Below are positions 22,940-29,246 of a DNA stretch of 29,246 nucleotides, piece after piece. The notes beneath the pieces were generated by a model, which was given only the letters and a program-made list of their open reading frames with translations, was not told the origin of the DNA and did no database searches. Positions within the stretch are counted from its first letter, which is position 1, and the number at the start of each line of letters is the position of its first letter. This DNA comes from Bacteroidales bacterium (GTDB lineage: Bacteria; Bacteroidota; Bacteroidia; Bacteroidales; F082): positions 1 to 29,246 of the forward strand of contig JAILDR010000097.1 of assembly GCA_024689285.1 (NCBI GenBank), in the 5' to 3' direction. Position numbers and translations under genes: made by a program.

Positions 22940-23195
22940 ATGACGACATTTGCATTGAATAATTTATGGGCTTACCTTCAAGGGCTGATGCTCTCACAAA
23001 GCGAACGTGAATGGCTGGTAGGGAAACTTTCTGAGCCAGTGGAAAAGTCTTCTACTGAAGCGAAAGATGATTTAGCGGAAAATATACGATGTGATTCCCG
23101 TATCACCAGAAATTAAAAAATGGAGCAGATGTGCATCATTCACAGAAGAAGAAATAGAGAGTGACCCCAAGCTTAAAGCCTTGTTGAACCGATGA
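22940..23195 (+). pseudogene. antitoxin gene interrupted by an apparent one-base frameshift
   Basis: Two consecutive frames together make one antitoxin. Frame one starts at the ATG at 22940 (MTTFALNNLWAYLQGLMLSQ, then SEREWLVGKLSEPVEKS) and stops at 23114-23116 after 58 residues. The next frame continues as IYDVIPVSPEIKK, WSRCASFTEEEIESDPKLKA and LLNR, and stops TGA at 23193-23195, overlapping the toxin ATG as ATGA. Removing one A from the AAAA run at 23079-23082 joins them into an 84-residue protein. The N-terminal half resembles the small antitoxins that precede PIN toxins in Bacteroidota, and the TEEE-x-DP-x-LKALL tail fits their C-terminal toxin-binding helix. Whether this is a real mutation, a sequencing error in a homopolymer or a programmed +1 shift cannot be decided here. 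Confidence 0.75.
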
Positions 23196-23593
23196 AACAT
23201 GTATTCCTTGACACGAACATCCTCGTGGATTACGCATTGGGGCGTGAACACTGCGATGATGCTGAACAATTATTACAACGTGGCAGCAACGGTGAACTAT
23301 GCTTACAGGCATCTTACCTCACTTTTGCTAATCTAGCATACATACTTAAGACGAAAGTAGATGTATACAAGTTGTTTGGCGACCAATGTCAATACATTGG
23401 CGTGTTGTCTACCGACAATGGTCAATTGATGGCAGCAATGGGAATACGGGTACGCGATTTTGAGGACATGCTGCAATACCAATGCGCCAAAGCCAACGGT
23501 TGCGATGCTATTATCACAAATAACGGAAAGGACTACGCTGAATTCTGCGACCTGCCTTACATGACAGCCGCTGATTTCTTGGCCTGTTTATAA
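23192..23593 (+). CDS. vapC: PIN-domain ribonuclease toxin, VapC-like
   Basis: A 133-residue PIN-domain protein, the likely toxin of a type II toxin-antitoxin pair, cutting RNA. The opening MKHVFLDTNILVDYAL has the catalytic D7. The centre YLTFANLAYILK carries an asparagine where many VapC proteins have glutamate, as is common in this Bacteroidota subgroup. The acidic motif DFEDMLQYQCAKANGCDAIITNN supplies the remaining aspartates. The ATG overlaps the TGA of the antitoxin frame (ATGA), the usual translational coupling. The frame is complete. Its last 37 bases overlap the 3' end of the convergent calcium ATPase gene. The module is visibly richer in A and T than its neighbours, which fits acquisition by transfer. 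Confidence 0.88.
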   Translation: MKHVFLDTNILVDYALGREHCDDAEQLLQRGSNGELCLQASYLTFANLAYILKTKVDVYKLFGDQCQYIGVLSTDNGQLMAAMGIRVRDFEDMLQYQCAKANGCDAIITNNGKDYAEFCDLPYMTAADFLACL

Positions 23594-26352
23594 TAGCGAC
23601 CTACCAACCTTTCCAGCTCTCCTATCCACAATATCACCGAGGTTCCCAAAACAATCCTCACCCAGTCGCCCCAAGGCAACGGCACCACGCTGAACATCTC
23701 GCCGCCAAAGGTGACAATAAGAACTTGTCCAACAGCAATAATTAATAAGGTGAGTCCAAAACCGCGACGCACGTCTTTGTCAAACAGGCCTTTCAGAGCC
23801 GACTGGTTGGTATGGTAGGCTTTGGCGTTGAAGATATTCCAGAACTGCATGAAGACGAAGATGGTGAAGAGCAACGAGAGCTCCTTATGGGTGAACTCCC
23901 CTCCTATCGTGCCGAACCTGAAATAACTGACGAGATAGTCGTGCAGCGAGAACTGGTCGAACGAATCCACGCCAAAATGCAGGAAATATTGCGTGAAGCC
24001 AAACAAGACGGCCACAAAGAGCAATCCTGTGCCAAAGATGCGCCGGGCCATATTCTTAGTGATAATGAAAGCGTCGCGCCGACGGGGCTTATCCTTCAAT
24101 ACACCATGGTCAGGCGGCAATGAGGCCAGTGCCATAGCGGCAAAGGTATCCATGATGAGGTTAATCCAAAGCATCTGCGTCACCGTAAGCGGCGAAGAGG
24201 TACCCATCACGGCACCCAGCAGCACGATGAGGCAGGCTGCCACGTTGATGGTCATCTGGAAAAGGATGAAACGCTGGATGTTGAGATAAAGCGAGCGTCC
24301 CCACATCACAGCGCGGGTGATGCTCTTAAACGAGTTGTCGAGGATGGTGATGTCGCTGGCTTCCTTGGCCACCGAGGTGCCGTCGCCCATCGAGAGGCCT
24401 ATCTGCGCCTTGTTGAGTGCCGGTGCGTCGTTGGTGCCGTCGCCCGTCACCGCCACCACCTCGCCGCATTCCTGAAGCAGTCTTACGAGACGCTCCTTGT
24501 CGGAGGGACGAGCCCTCGACATTATCTTTAATTCGCCCACGCGCTCGCGCAGCTGTTCGTCGGTCAGCAAGTTGAACTCCTTGCCTGTTATCATCTGCCG
24601 TTGGGGGTCGTCGTCGTCTTTCCACAGCCCCACCTGCTTGCCAATCTCGCGTGCCGTTCCCGGCGTGTCGCCTGTAACAATCTTGATGCCGATGCCCGCG
24701 TTGATGCAGTCTTGTACCGAGTCGGCCACATCGTCACGGATGGGGTCGATGATGCCCACAACACCCAGGAAACAGAGGTCTTCCCGCGTCAGCTTGTTGT
24801 TGACAAACACGTCGGCCAGTTCTTCCTCGGTAATATACTTATAGGCAAAGCCCAAAGTACGCATGGCTTTCATTTGGTATTCCACCAGTTTGCTCTCCAC
24901 CTCCGGCTTCGCCCATTGGATACCGGCTTCGCCGTCGGCCAAACGTACCGTGGTGCAACGTTTCAGGATAATCTCAGGCGCACCCTTCACGAGAAGGACA
25001 TACTCGCCCGAAAAAGGCGTTTTGGCCACAGTGGCCATATACTTATAGCGCGTCGTGAAAGGCAGCTGTTTGACAATCTGCGAATTGTCGCGGATACGGA
25101 CAAAGTCGACGCTATTGTCGAAAAGCCACAGCAGCAAGGCACCCTCCGTCGGGTTGCCAACCACCTTCACCTTTTTCTTGTCGCTATAGTCGAGAAAGGC
25201 CGTCGAGTTGACCGCGATGTTCTCCTTCATCAGCAGGCCTGCCATCGAGTTGTCCAATCGACCTTCCTTCAGCCCCAGGATAAAGCTGTCGCCGAGGCTC
25301 ATGCGGTTTTTGGTGAGGGTGCCTGTTTTGTCGGTACAGATTACCGTAGCCGCTCCCATCGTCTCACAGGCGTGCATCTTACGCACCAGATTGTTGTTCT
25401 CCAGCATACGGCGCATACTCAAGGCCAGGCTCAGCGTGACGCTCATGGGCAGTCCTTCGGGCACCGCGACCACGATGAGGGTAACAGCAATCATCAGGGT
25501 GTTGAGGAAATACTGGGCAAAGCCCATCCAGTCGAAAGGCGCGTCGCCGCGTTGGATGAAATACATCAGCAGACGCAGCACGACAATCAGGCCCGCAATG
25601 ACGTAGCTCGCTATGGTGATGCCTTCACCCAGCTTGTCAAGCTGCTCGTTGAGGGGAGTCTTCACCTTATTGTCGATTTGGGCACCACGATACACCTTGC
25701 CCCATTCCGTCTCGTCGCCCACCTTCTCCACCACAAACACCCCGTGGCCTTCCATCACGGCGCTGCCGCGACAGACATAGTTGGACGGATAGGTGGCCTC
25801 TTCCTTGAATTCATCTTCGTCCACGGTCTTGCTGCACGAAGGCTCTCCCGTGAGGTCCGACTCATTCACCCGCATGGCGATGGCTTCCATCAGGGTGCCG
25901 TCGGCGGGCACCTCGTCACCCGTGTTGAGCACCACGGTGTCGCCCACCACCACGTCCTTACGTTCGATACGCTGGATGAGGCCGTCGCGAAACACCGTCA
26001 CCATCTGCTCGTCCTCACTCTGGTTCAAGATGTCGAACTTCTTGTTGGCACTCAACTCAAAGAAAAAGCCCACTGTGGTGGCCAGCATCACCGCCACGAA
26101 GATGCCCAAAGGCTCAAGCATTACCGTCCAGCCCACCGAGCCCGTAACCAGCTGGTAGATTGAAACGCCAACCGACAGCAGCAAGGCTATCAGCAAGATA
26201 CGGATAATAGGATCGCTGAATTTCTCCAAAAACTGTTTCCACAAAGGCTCCTTCTCGGGAGGGGTCAACACGTTGTTGCCATATTTTGCACGGCTTTCCG
26301 CCACTTCCTTCTGACTCAGGCCGTTCTTATAATCTCTTGACTTTTTTGCCAT
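23557..26352 (-). CDS. calcium-transporting P-type ATPase, PMCA type
   Basis: A 931-residue P2-type cation pump of the inner membrane that exports Ca2+ using ATP. The phosphorylated aspartate is D341 in ICTDKTGTLTKN. The cation-site helix 4 motif PEGLPMSVTLSLALSM precedes it, and TGDGTNDAPALNKAQIG with NVAACLIVLLGAVMG and WINLIMDTFAAMALASLPP define the hinge and helices 5-6. TGEPSCSK is the actuator loop (usual TGES). An N-terminal cation-ATPase domain (KNGLSQKEVAESRAKYGNN) and about ten membrane helices are present. The C-terminus GRYYKQAKKSAAVM is short and basic, with no calmodulin-like extension. It converges with vapC, overlapping by 37 bases, and diverges from the TerB-like gene. Length is slightly above the bacterial average. 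Confidence 0.95.
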   Translation of the reverse strand: MAKKSRDYKNGLSQKEVAESRAKYGNNVLTPPEKEPLWKQFLEKFSDPIIRILLIALLLSVGVSIYQLVTGSVGWTVMLEPLGIFVAVMLATTVGFFFELSANKKFDILNQSEDEQMVTVFRDGLIQRIERKDVVVGDTVVLNTGDEVPADGTLMEAIAMRVNESDLTGEPSCSKTVDEDEFKEEATYPSNYVCRGSAVMEGHGVFVVEKVGDETEWGKVYRGAQIDNKVKTPLNEQLDKLGEGITIASYVIAGLIVVLRLLMYFIQRGDAPFDWMGFAQYFLNTLMIAVTLIVVAVPEGLPMSVTLSLALSMRRMLENNNLVRKMHACETMGAATVICTDKTGTLTKNRMSLGDSFILGLKEGRLDNSMAGLLMKENIAVNSTAFLDYSDKKKVKVVGNPTEGALLLWLFDNSVDFVRIRDNSQIVKQLPFTTRYKYMATVAKTPFSGEYVLLVKGAPEIILKRCTTVRLADGEAGIQWAKPEVESKLVEYQMKAMRTLGFAYKYITEEELADVFVNNKLTREDLCFLGVVGIIDPIRDDVADSVQDCINAGIGIKIVTGDTPGTAREIGKQVGLWKDDDDPQRQMITGKEFNLLTDEQLRERVGELKIMSRARPSDKERLVRLLQECGEVVAVTGDGTNDAPALNKAQIGLSMGDGTSVAKEASDITILDNSFKSITRAVMWGRSLYLNIQRFILFQMTINVAACLIVLLGAVMGTSSPLTVTQMLWINLIMDTFAAMALASLPPDHGVLKDKPRRRDAFIITKNMARRIFGTGLLFVAVLFGFTQYFLHFGVDSFDQFSLHDYLVSYFRFGTIGGEFTHKELSLLFTIFVFMQFWNIFNAKAYHTNQSALKGLFDKDVRRGFGLTLLIIAVGQVLIVTFGGEMFSVVPLPWGDWVRIVLGTSVILWIGELERLVGRYYKQAKKSAAVM

Positions 26353-26379
26353 TTATGCTCCGTTTTTCAATTAATGCAG

Positions 26380-26387
26380 TATCTTTG
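26380..26387 (+). promoter_or_regulatory. -7 box (TATCTTTG) for the TerB-like gene
   Basis: An exact TAnnTTTG match 87 bases before the ATG at 26475. Its predicted start lies around 26393, a few bases from the predicted start of the opposing ATPase promoter. Confidence 0.55.
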
Positions 26388-26402
26388 CGATGCAAAAACG
26401 CG

Positions 26403-26410
26403 CAAAAATA
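26403..26410 (-). promoter_or_regulatory. -7 box (TATTTTTG) for the calcium ATPase gene
   Basis: On the minus strand TATTTTTG (26410-26403) matches TAnnTTTG, with GTTG 18 bases upstream as a weak partner. The ATG at 26352 is about 50 bases downstream. It faces the promoter at 26380-26387 across 15 bases. Confidence 0.6.
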
Positions 26411-26474
26411 CGACCTTAGTATAAACCACAACAAGGTTGCAAGGTTGCAACCCAAAAACAGAATCAGCAAGTGC

Positions 26475-27848
26475 ATGAAATTCAAGGAAAATCATAAAAC
26501 AGCGTTGGCCAAGGTGCTTTCAGACCTTGTGCAATGTGACGGTATCGTCAACCAAGGTGAAATTGATTTCCTACAAAGGGTTTACGGCTGTTTCGGCATC
26601 ACTTCGGCCAGCCGGAAAAAAGCCACCACCCTCAGTCTTTCCGATGCCGTCGGTATCTTAAAAACCCTTGAGAGAAAAGAGAAGCTTGCCCTCTTGCGCC
26701 TGTTTCAAACACTCTCCATGTCAGACGACTCGCTCGACCCCAACGAGTCGCTCCTTATCACCTCACTCATCCTTTCTATCGACATCGAGATGCCTGAGAC
26801 ACAAGGCATAAAGTCACATTTCGTCTCCATTCCCAACCTCAATTTCGACACCCGCAACGCCGTGCTTTACGTCGAGGCGGAATATGACGAGGCCATAAAC
26901 GCAAGCCTGATGCACGACTATGAAGCCGTCAGCCAGCTGCTCGAGACCGACGACCGCGAGCTGTTCTACCTCCCCATGGTGATGCGCGAGCTGAGCAACA
27001 AACGCGCCACCTTACGCCAGGTACTGAACTACATCGAGCCCACCCTTTCTGACGAGCAACTCGACTACATCGACAACCGTCTGCCCGCTATCGACAGCAC
27101 ATTTCTCTCCAAGGAGATCTTTCTCAATTACCTGAAGACCAACGGCACGAACATCAACAAACCCTCGTTCTTCTTCAAAACCGGAAGGCTGAAGCCGGGC
27201 AACCAGCAAGACTTCCTCATCCTCGAAATCAACGGCACGCCCTTGGCCACCCTGCAGCGTTTCTACGAACTCAAGGCAAGCATTGTCAGCCTCAAGCCCG
27301 CAGGACTGAGCCCAAAGGAAGAGCGATTCCTGCAGCAAGTCACCCAAGCGCAAAACGGCAACGAAAAGGATGCTTTGGACTACACAGGATTCCACAAGAT
27401 TCTTATCGACATAGTGCTGAAATACAACGGCTCGCACGAAACCAGCCGGCTCTATGTCACCAAACGCGGCGACCTTTTCCTCACCGACCGCAACAACACT
27501 GAGGTAAAGATGCCCGCCATCAGCAAGGCCCTCTACATCCTTTTCCTGTTTCATGAAGAGGGCATCCCCTTGAATTGCTTGAGCGACTACAAGGCGGAGC
27601 TTTACCGCATCTACCGCCCTATCTCCACATACGGCGACGACGAATTGCTGCGCCGCGCCGTCGAGAACCTCACCGATTTCGTGGGCAACACGCTCAACGC
27701 CACGCTCTCACGCATCAAGAAAGCCTTCACCGACATCCTGGGCGACGCGGCGGCCTCCTACCTCATACAAGGCGAAAAAGGTGGACGGAAAACCATCCAC
27801 CTTGACCGTAGCCTTGTGGTCTATGAAGACCGTAAGGCTTTCACATAA
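26475..27848 (+). CDS. TerB-like N-terminal domain protein with Bacteroidota-specific C-terminal domain
   Basis: A 457-residue cytoplasmic protein. I start at the ATG at 26475 (MKFKENHKTALAKV) because the longer frame runs back through the promoter into the ATPase gene. Residues about 8-105 form a helical TerB-like (tellurite-resistance B) domain with two similar acidic motifs, CDGIVNQGEIDFL and SDDSLDPNESLLI, as in the metal-binding repeats of TerB. The middle, about 110-320, is mixed and unrecognised. The last 130 residues, containing ALYILFLFHEEGIPLNCLSD, ELYRIYRPIS and LSRIKKAFTDI, then TIHLDRSLVVYE, look like a winged-helix-type domain that I associate with hypothetical regulators of this phylum. 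No signal or membrane segment. Function unknown; a stress or metal-sensing role is only a guess. It converges on pepE with a nine-base gap. Confidence 0.8.
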   Translation: MKFKENHKTALAKVLSDLVQCDGIVNQGEIDFLQRVYGCFGITSASRKKATTLSLSDAVGILKTLERKEKLALLRLFQTLSMSDDSLDPNESLLITSLILSIDIEMPETQGIKSHFVSIPNLNFDTRNAVLYVEAEYDEAINASLMHDYEAVSQLLETDDRELFYLPMVMRELSNKRATLRQVLNYIEPTLSDEQLDYIDNRLPAIDSTFLSKEIFLNYLKTNGTNINKPSFFFKTGRLKPGNQQDFLILEINGTPLATLQRFYELKASIVSLKPAGLSPKEERFLQQVTQAQNGNEKDALDYTGFHKILIDIVLKYNGSHETSRLYVTKRGDLFLTDRNNTEVKMPAISKALYILFLFHEEGIPLNCLSDYKAELYRIYRPISTYGDDELLRRAVENLTDFVGNTLNATLSRIKKAFTDILGDAAASYLIQGEKGGRKTIHLDRSLVVYEDRKAFT

Positions 27849-27857
27849 GTATTTCTT

Positions 27858-28631
27858 TTAAGCTTGACAGCCTTCCAGGAGGAAGGTAACATCGGAGTTG
27901 GGCTCGATCTCAACCGACTCCTTGCCATAGCGCATCACGATCATCTTCTTGCCGCCCTTCAGCATCATCTTCCCATCGGTCACCCAAAGCGCCGTGGCCT
28001 CACGCAAGCCAACAACGGTCATATTCTGATTCACGGCAAGATACTCGTTGATGCGGTCCTGCCGAGTCTCGCCGCCATGCTTGATCATCTTGTCGATTTC
28101 GGGGTGCGGGTCGAGGTAGTGCGGGTTGATTTGGAACGGCACAAGGTTGAGGCAATTGAATGAAGCGGGTTGCACGATAGGCATGTCGTTGGTGGTACAC
28201 AGCGTCGGGCAAGCCACGTTTGAGCCAGCGCTCCAGCCCATGTAGGGCACGCCGGCGAGGGCGCGGTTGCGGATGGCCTCCATCAGGCCATAGCGGTGCA
28301 TCTCAGCCACGAGGTGGAAAGTGTTGCCGCCACCCACCACAATGCAGTCGGCCTCATTGACGGCCTTCACCTTGTCGTCGAAGTGATGGACGGAGGTGAA
28401 GTTCTCCAAGCCGAACTTGCGCAGGAAAACGTCTTTCACCTTAGCCTCGTAGGCATCGTAGCTCTCAGGATAGGCCTTGCCGCCGATGTTGACGCCCGCG
28501 AAGGGGACAAAGATGATGCGGCTATCCTTATTAATATGGTTCTGCAAGCAGAAAAACTCGATTTGGGCAGAAGCCCAGGCCAGATAATTCTCGCCAAAAT
28601 TGGTCGAATTGCTGATCAGTAACAGTCTCAT
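27858..28631 (-). CDS. pepE: dipeptidase E (alpha-aspartyl dipeptidase, peptidase S51)
   Basis: A 257-residue cytoplasmic serine peptidase that cleaves Asp-X dipeptides. The nucleophile is S134 in YMGWSAGSN, the strand-nucleophile-helix turn of the class-I glutamine amidotransferase-like fold. The region VVGGGNTFHLVAEM just before it and NPHYLDPHPEIDKM after it (with the family histidine) are typical. The start MRLLLISNSTNFGENYL matches the family opening LLLLSNS. Length is slightly above the 229 residues of the Salmonella enzyme. It is monocistronic, with a promoter box about 28 bases before its ATG, and convergent with the TerB-like gene. Confidence 0.93.
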   Translation of the reverse strand: MRLLLISNSTNFGENYLAWASAQIEFFCLQNHINKDSRIIFVPFAGVNIGGKAYPESYDAYEAKVKDVFLRKFGLENFTSVHHFDDKVKAVNEADCIVVGGGNTFHLVAEMHRYGLMEAIRNRALAGVPYMGWSAGSNVACPTLCTTNDMPIVQPASFNCLNLVPFQINPHYLDPHPEIDKMIKHGGETRQDRINEYLAVNQNMTVVGLREATALWVTDGKMMLKGGKKMIVMRYGKESVEIEPNSDVTFLLEGCQA

Positions 28632-28659
28632 AGCGTAAAAGTTTAGTTGTAAACGGGGA

Positions 28660-28667
28660 CAAATATA
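28660..28667 (-). promoter_or_regulatory. -7 box (TATATTTG) for pepE
   Basis: On the minus strand TATATTTG (28667-28660) matches TAnnTTTG exactly and lies 28 bases before the pepE ATG. No clear TTTG is present at the usual distance. Confidence 0.6.
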
Positions 28668-28782
28668 GGAAATTTTCGGACAACATCACACAAGGTCAAA
28701 CAAAATGAGCGAAAAGTGTAAAAAATATTCATTTGTCAATCAACGAATTGCGTAAACATATAAAATTTTTCCCGATTTTTTG

Positions 28783-28812
28783 CTTGCACAAACGAAAAAA
28801 GCTGTACTTTTG
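28783..28812 (+). promoter_or_regulatory. promoter of the tRNA genes
   Basis: CTTG (28783-28786) and TACTTTTG (28805-28812) are 18 bases apart; the second matches TAnnTTTG. The -7 box lies 17 bases before the first base of tRNA-Arg, leaving a short 5' leader for processing by RNase P. Confidence 0.7.
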
Positions 28813-28829
28813 CAGCGTCAATAACGACA

Positions 28830-28903
28830 GGACTAGTAGCTCAATTGGATAGAGTCCCTGACTACGGATCAGGCGGTTGTGGGTTCGACTCCCGCCTAGT
28901 TCA
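28830..28903 (+). tRNA. tRNA-Arg (anticodon ACG)
   Basis: A full 74-base cloverleaf. The acceptor stem pairs GGACTAG with CTAGTTC (one G-T pair), discriminator A. The D arm is GCTC/GAGT, the anticodon arm CCTGA/TCAGG around CTACGGA, giving anticodon ACG (read as ICG, decoding CGN), and the T arm GTGGG/CCCGC around TTCGACT. The 3' CCA is not encoded. Confidence 0.95.
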
Positions 28904-28907
28904 CTCC

Positions 28908-28934
28908 AAAGGTTCCGCAAAAGAACCTTTTTTT
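28908..28934 (+). terminator. intrinsic terminator between the two tRNA genes
   Basis: AAAGGTTC (28908-28915) pairs with GAACCTTT (28923-28930) across a seven-base loop, followed by T residues up to 28934. The stem begins five bases after tRNA-Arg, and the T-tract ends on the base just before tRNA-Glu. Confidence 0.8.
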
Positions 28935-29006
28935 GGCCCATTCGACTAGCGGTTAGGTCGTAAGTTTCTCACACTTAAAACAGCGGTTCGATTCCGCTAT
29001 GGGCTA
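28935..29006 (+). tRNA. tRNA-Glu (anticodon CTC)
   Basis: A 72-base cloverleaf. The acceptor stem is GGCCCAT/ATGGGCT with a G-T first pair and discriminator A. The D arm is GACT/GGTC, the anticodon arm TAAGT/ACTTA around TTCTCAC, giving anticodon CTC (decodes GAG), and the T arm AGCGG/CCGCT around TTCGATT. Only CC of a 3' CCA follows the discriminator. No promoter of its own is visible between it and the terminator before it. Confidence 0.93.
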
Positions 29007-29014
29007 CCTAATCA

Positions 29015-29051
29015 AGCCTCAACTCGTTGAAAATCAGAGTTGAGGCTTTTT
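29015..29051 (+). terminator. intrinsic terminator after tRNA-Glu
   Basis: AGCCTCAACTC (29015-29025) pairs perfectly with GAGTTGAGGCT (29037-29047) over eleven base pairs, with an 11-base loop and a T-tract from 29047 to 29051. Confidence 0.9.
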
Positions 29052-29053
29052 AA

Positions 29054-29246
29054 TTGCCCGAAAGACATTGTCCGAGCTTTCCGGAGTCTGTTGAGGTCCT
29101 CCAACAGGCGATTGCGCGGTTCGGAACCCCTGAGATCATCAACTCCGATCAGGGGAGCCAGTACACGAGCGGGCTGTGGGCCGAAGCCTGCGGGAATACT
29201 ATGAAAGTCAGCATGGATGGTCGCGGACGCGCGAAGGACAACATCT
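29054..29246 (+). pseudogene. 5'-truncated IS3-family transposase (rve integrase core), runs off window
   Basis: The frame beginning after the TAA at 29051-29053 reads PESVEVLQQAIARFGTPEI, INSDQGSQYTSGLW, then KVSMDGRGRAKDNI and leaves the window. INSDQGSQYT holds the second catalytic aspartate of the DDE integrase core of IS3-family OrfB, and SMDGRGRAKDN precedes the catalytic glutamate in that family. The N-terminal half, including the first aspartate, is absent: the similarity begins about 20 bases after the tRNA-Glu terminator. The fragment is richer in G and C than the rest of the window. It may be a decayed insertion, or the end of the contig may be a mis-join; no terminal inverted repeat is visible at its left edge. 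Confidence 0.75.

Noticed and set aside
22641..22943. 100-codon plus-strand frame over the promoter region
   Set aside because: It starts antisense to the lipoprotein signal peptide, runs through AAGTCCC repeats and the -7 box, and ends in the antitoxin start.
24601..26163. 520-codon plus-strand open frame
   Set aside because: It is antisense to the Ca2+ ATPase gene, rich in histidine and arginine, and matches no family; it is an artefact of codon bias in the real gene.
28729..28941. 70-codon minus-strand frame across tRNA-Arg
   Set aside because: It covers the tRNA, its promoter and terminator; SRTHN-type peptides are well-known artefacts of translated tRNA genes.

Overview
This window looks like a chromosomal segment of a gut- or rumen-type member of the Bacteroidales (Bacteroidota). 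Three things support this. Most intergenic regions carry the Bacteroidota sigma-ABfr -7 box TAnnTTTG rather than a sigma-70 -10 box. Shine-Dalgarno sequences are mostly absent. The gene families are typical of the phylum: a carboxypeptidase-regulatory-domain outer-membrane barrel, a DUF47/PiT phosphate transporter, KefB-like antiporters ending in TrkA-C domains, PepE, and PMCA-type calcium ATPase. No genus can be assigned from the sequence alone.

Layout. 1-2974 (+): a tightly spaced run of a truncated cysteine-rich V4R-like gene, a small four-helix membrane protein and a TonB-receptor-like outer-membrane barrel. 3102-6433 (-): an orphan NtrC-type response regulator with its own, nearly leaderless promoter; a coiled-coil lipoprotein closed by an intrinsic terminator; and a WalJ/VicX-like metallo-beta-lactamase-fold hydrolase. 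6568-7599 (+): an arginase/agmatinase-family ureohydrolase. 7600-8519: a gene-free stretch of about 920 bases packed with repeats, palindromes and promoter elements. 8520-12086 (+): a compact DUF47 - PiT - DUF47 - pncB operon for phosphate uptake and NAD salvage. 12158-18769 (-): two tandem paralogous cation:proton antiporters followed by topB, read as one operon from a promoter inside the end of the upstream acyl-CoA ligase gene. 18815-20644 (-): long-chain acyl-CoA ligase. 20782-21351 (+): Sfp-type phosphopantetheinyl transferase. 21348-22652 (-): lipocalin-like lipoprotein and carbamate kinase. 22940-23593 (+): a toxin-antitoxin module with an intact PIN-domain toxin and an antitoxin frame interrupted by an apparent one-base insertion. 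23557-26352 (-): Ca2+ P-type ATPase. 26475-27848 (+): TerB-like protein of unknown function. 27858-28631 (-): dipeptidase E. 28830-29006 (+): tRNA-Arg(ACG) and tRNA-Glu(CTC), separated and followed by intrinsic terminators. 29054-29246 (+): a 5'-truncated piece of an IS3-family transposase running off the window.

Most of the window is ordinary housekeeping or transport. The parts that stand out are the frameshifted antitoxin, the repeat-dense 7.6-8.5 kb intergenic region, the TerB fusion protein, the altered GAFTGA loop of the sigma-54-type regulator together with its leaderless promoter, and the terminator that ends on the first base of tRNA-Glu. I found no CRISPR array and no clear novel defence system. 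All functions are from motif reading without any database search.
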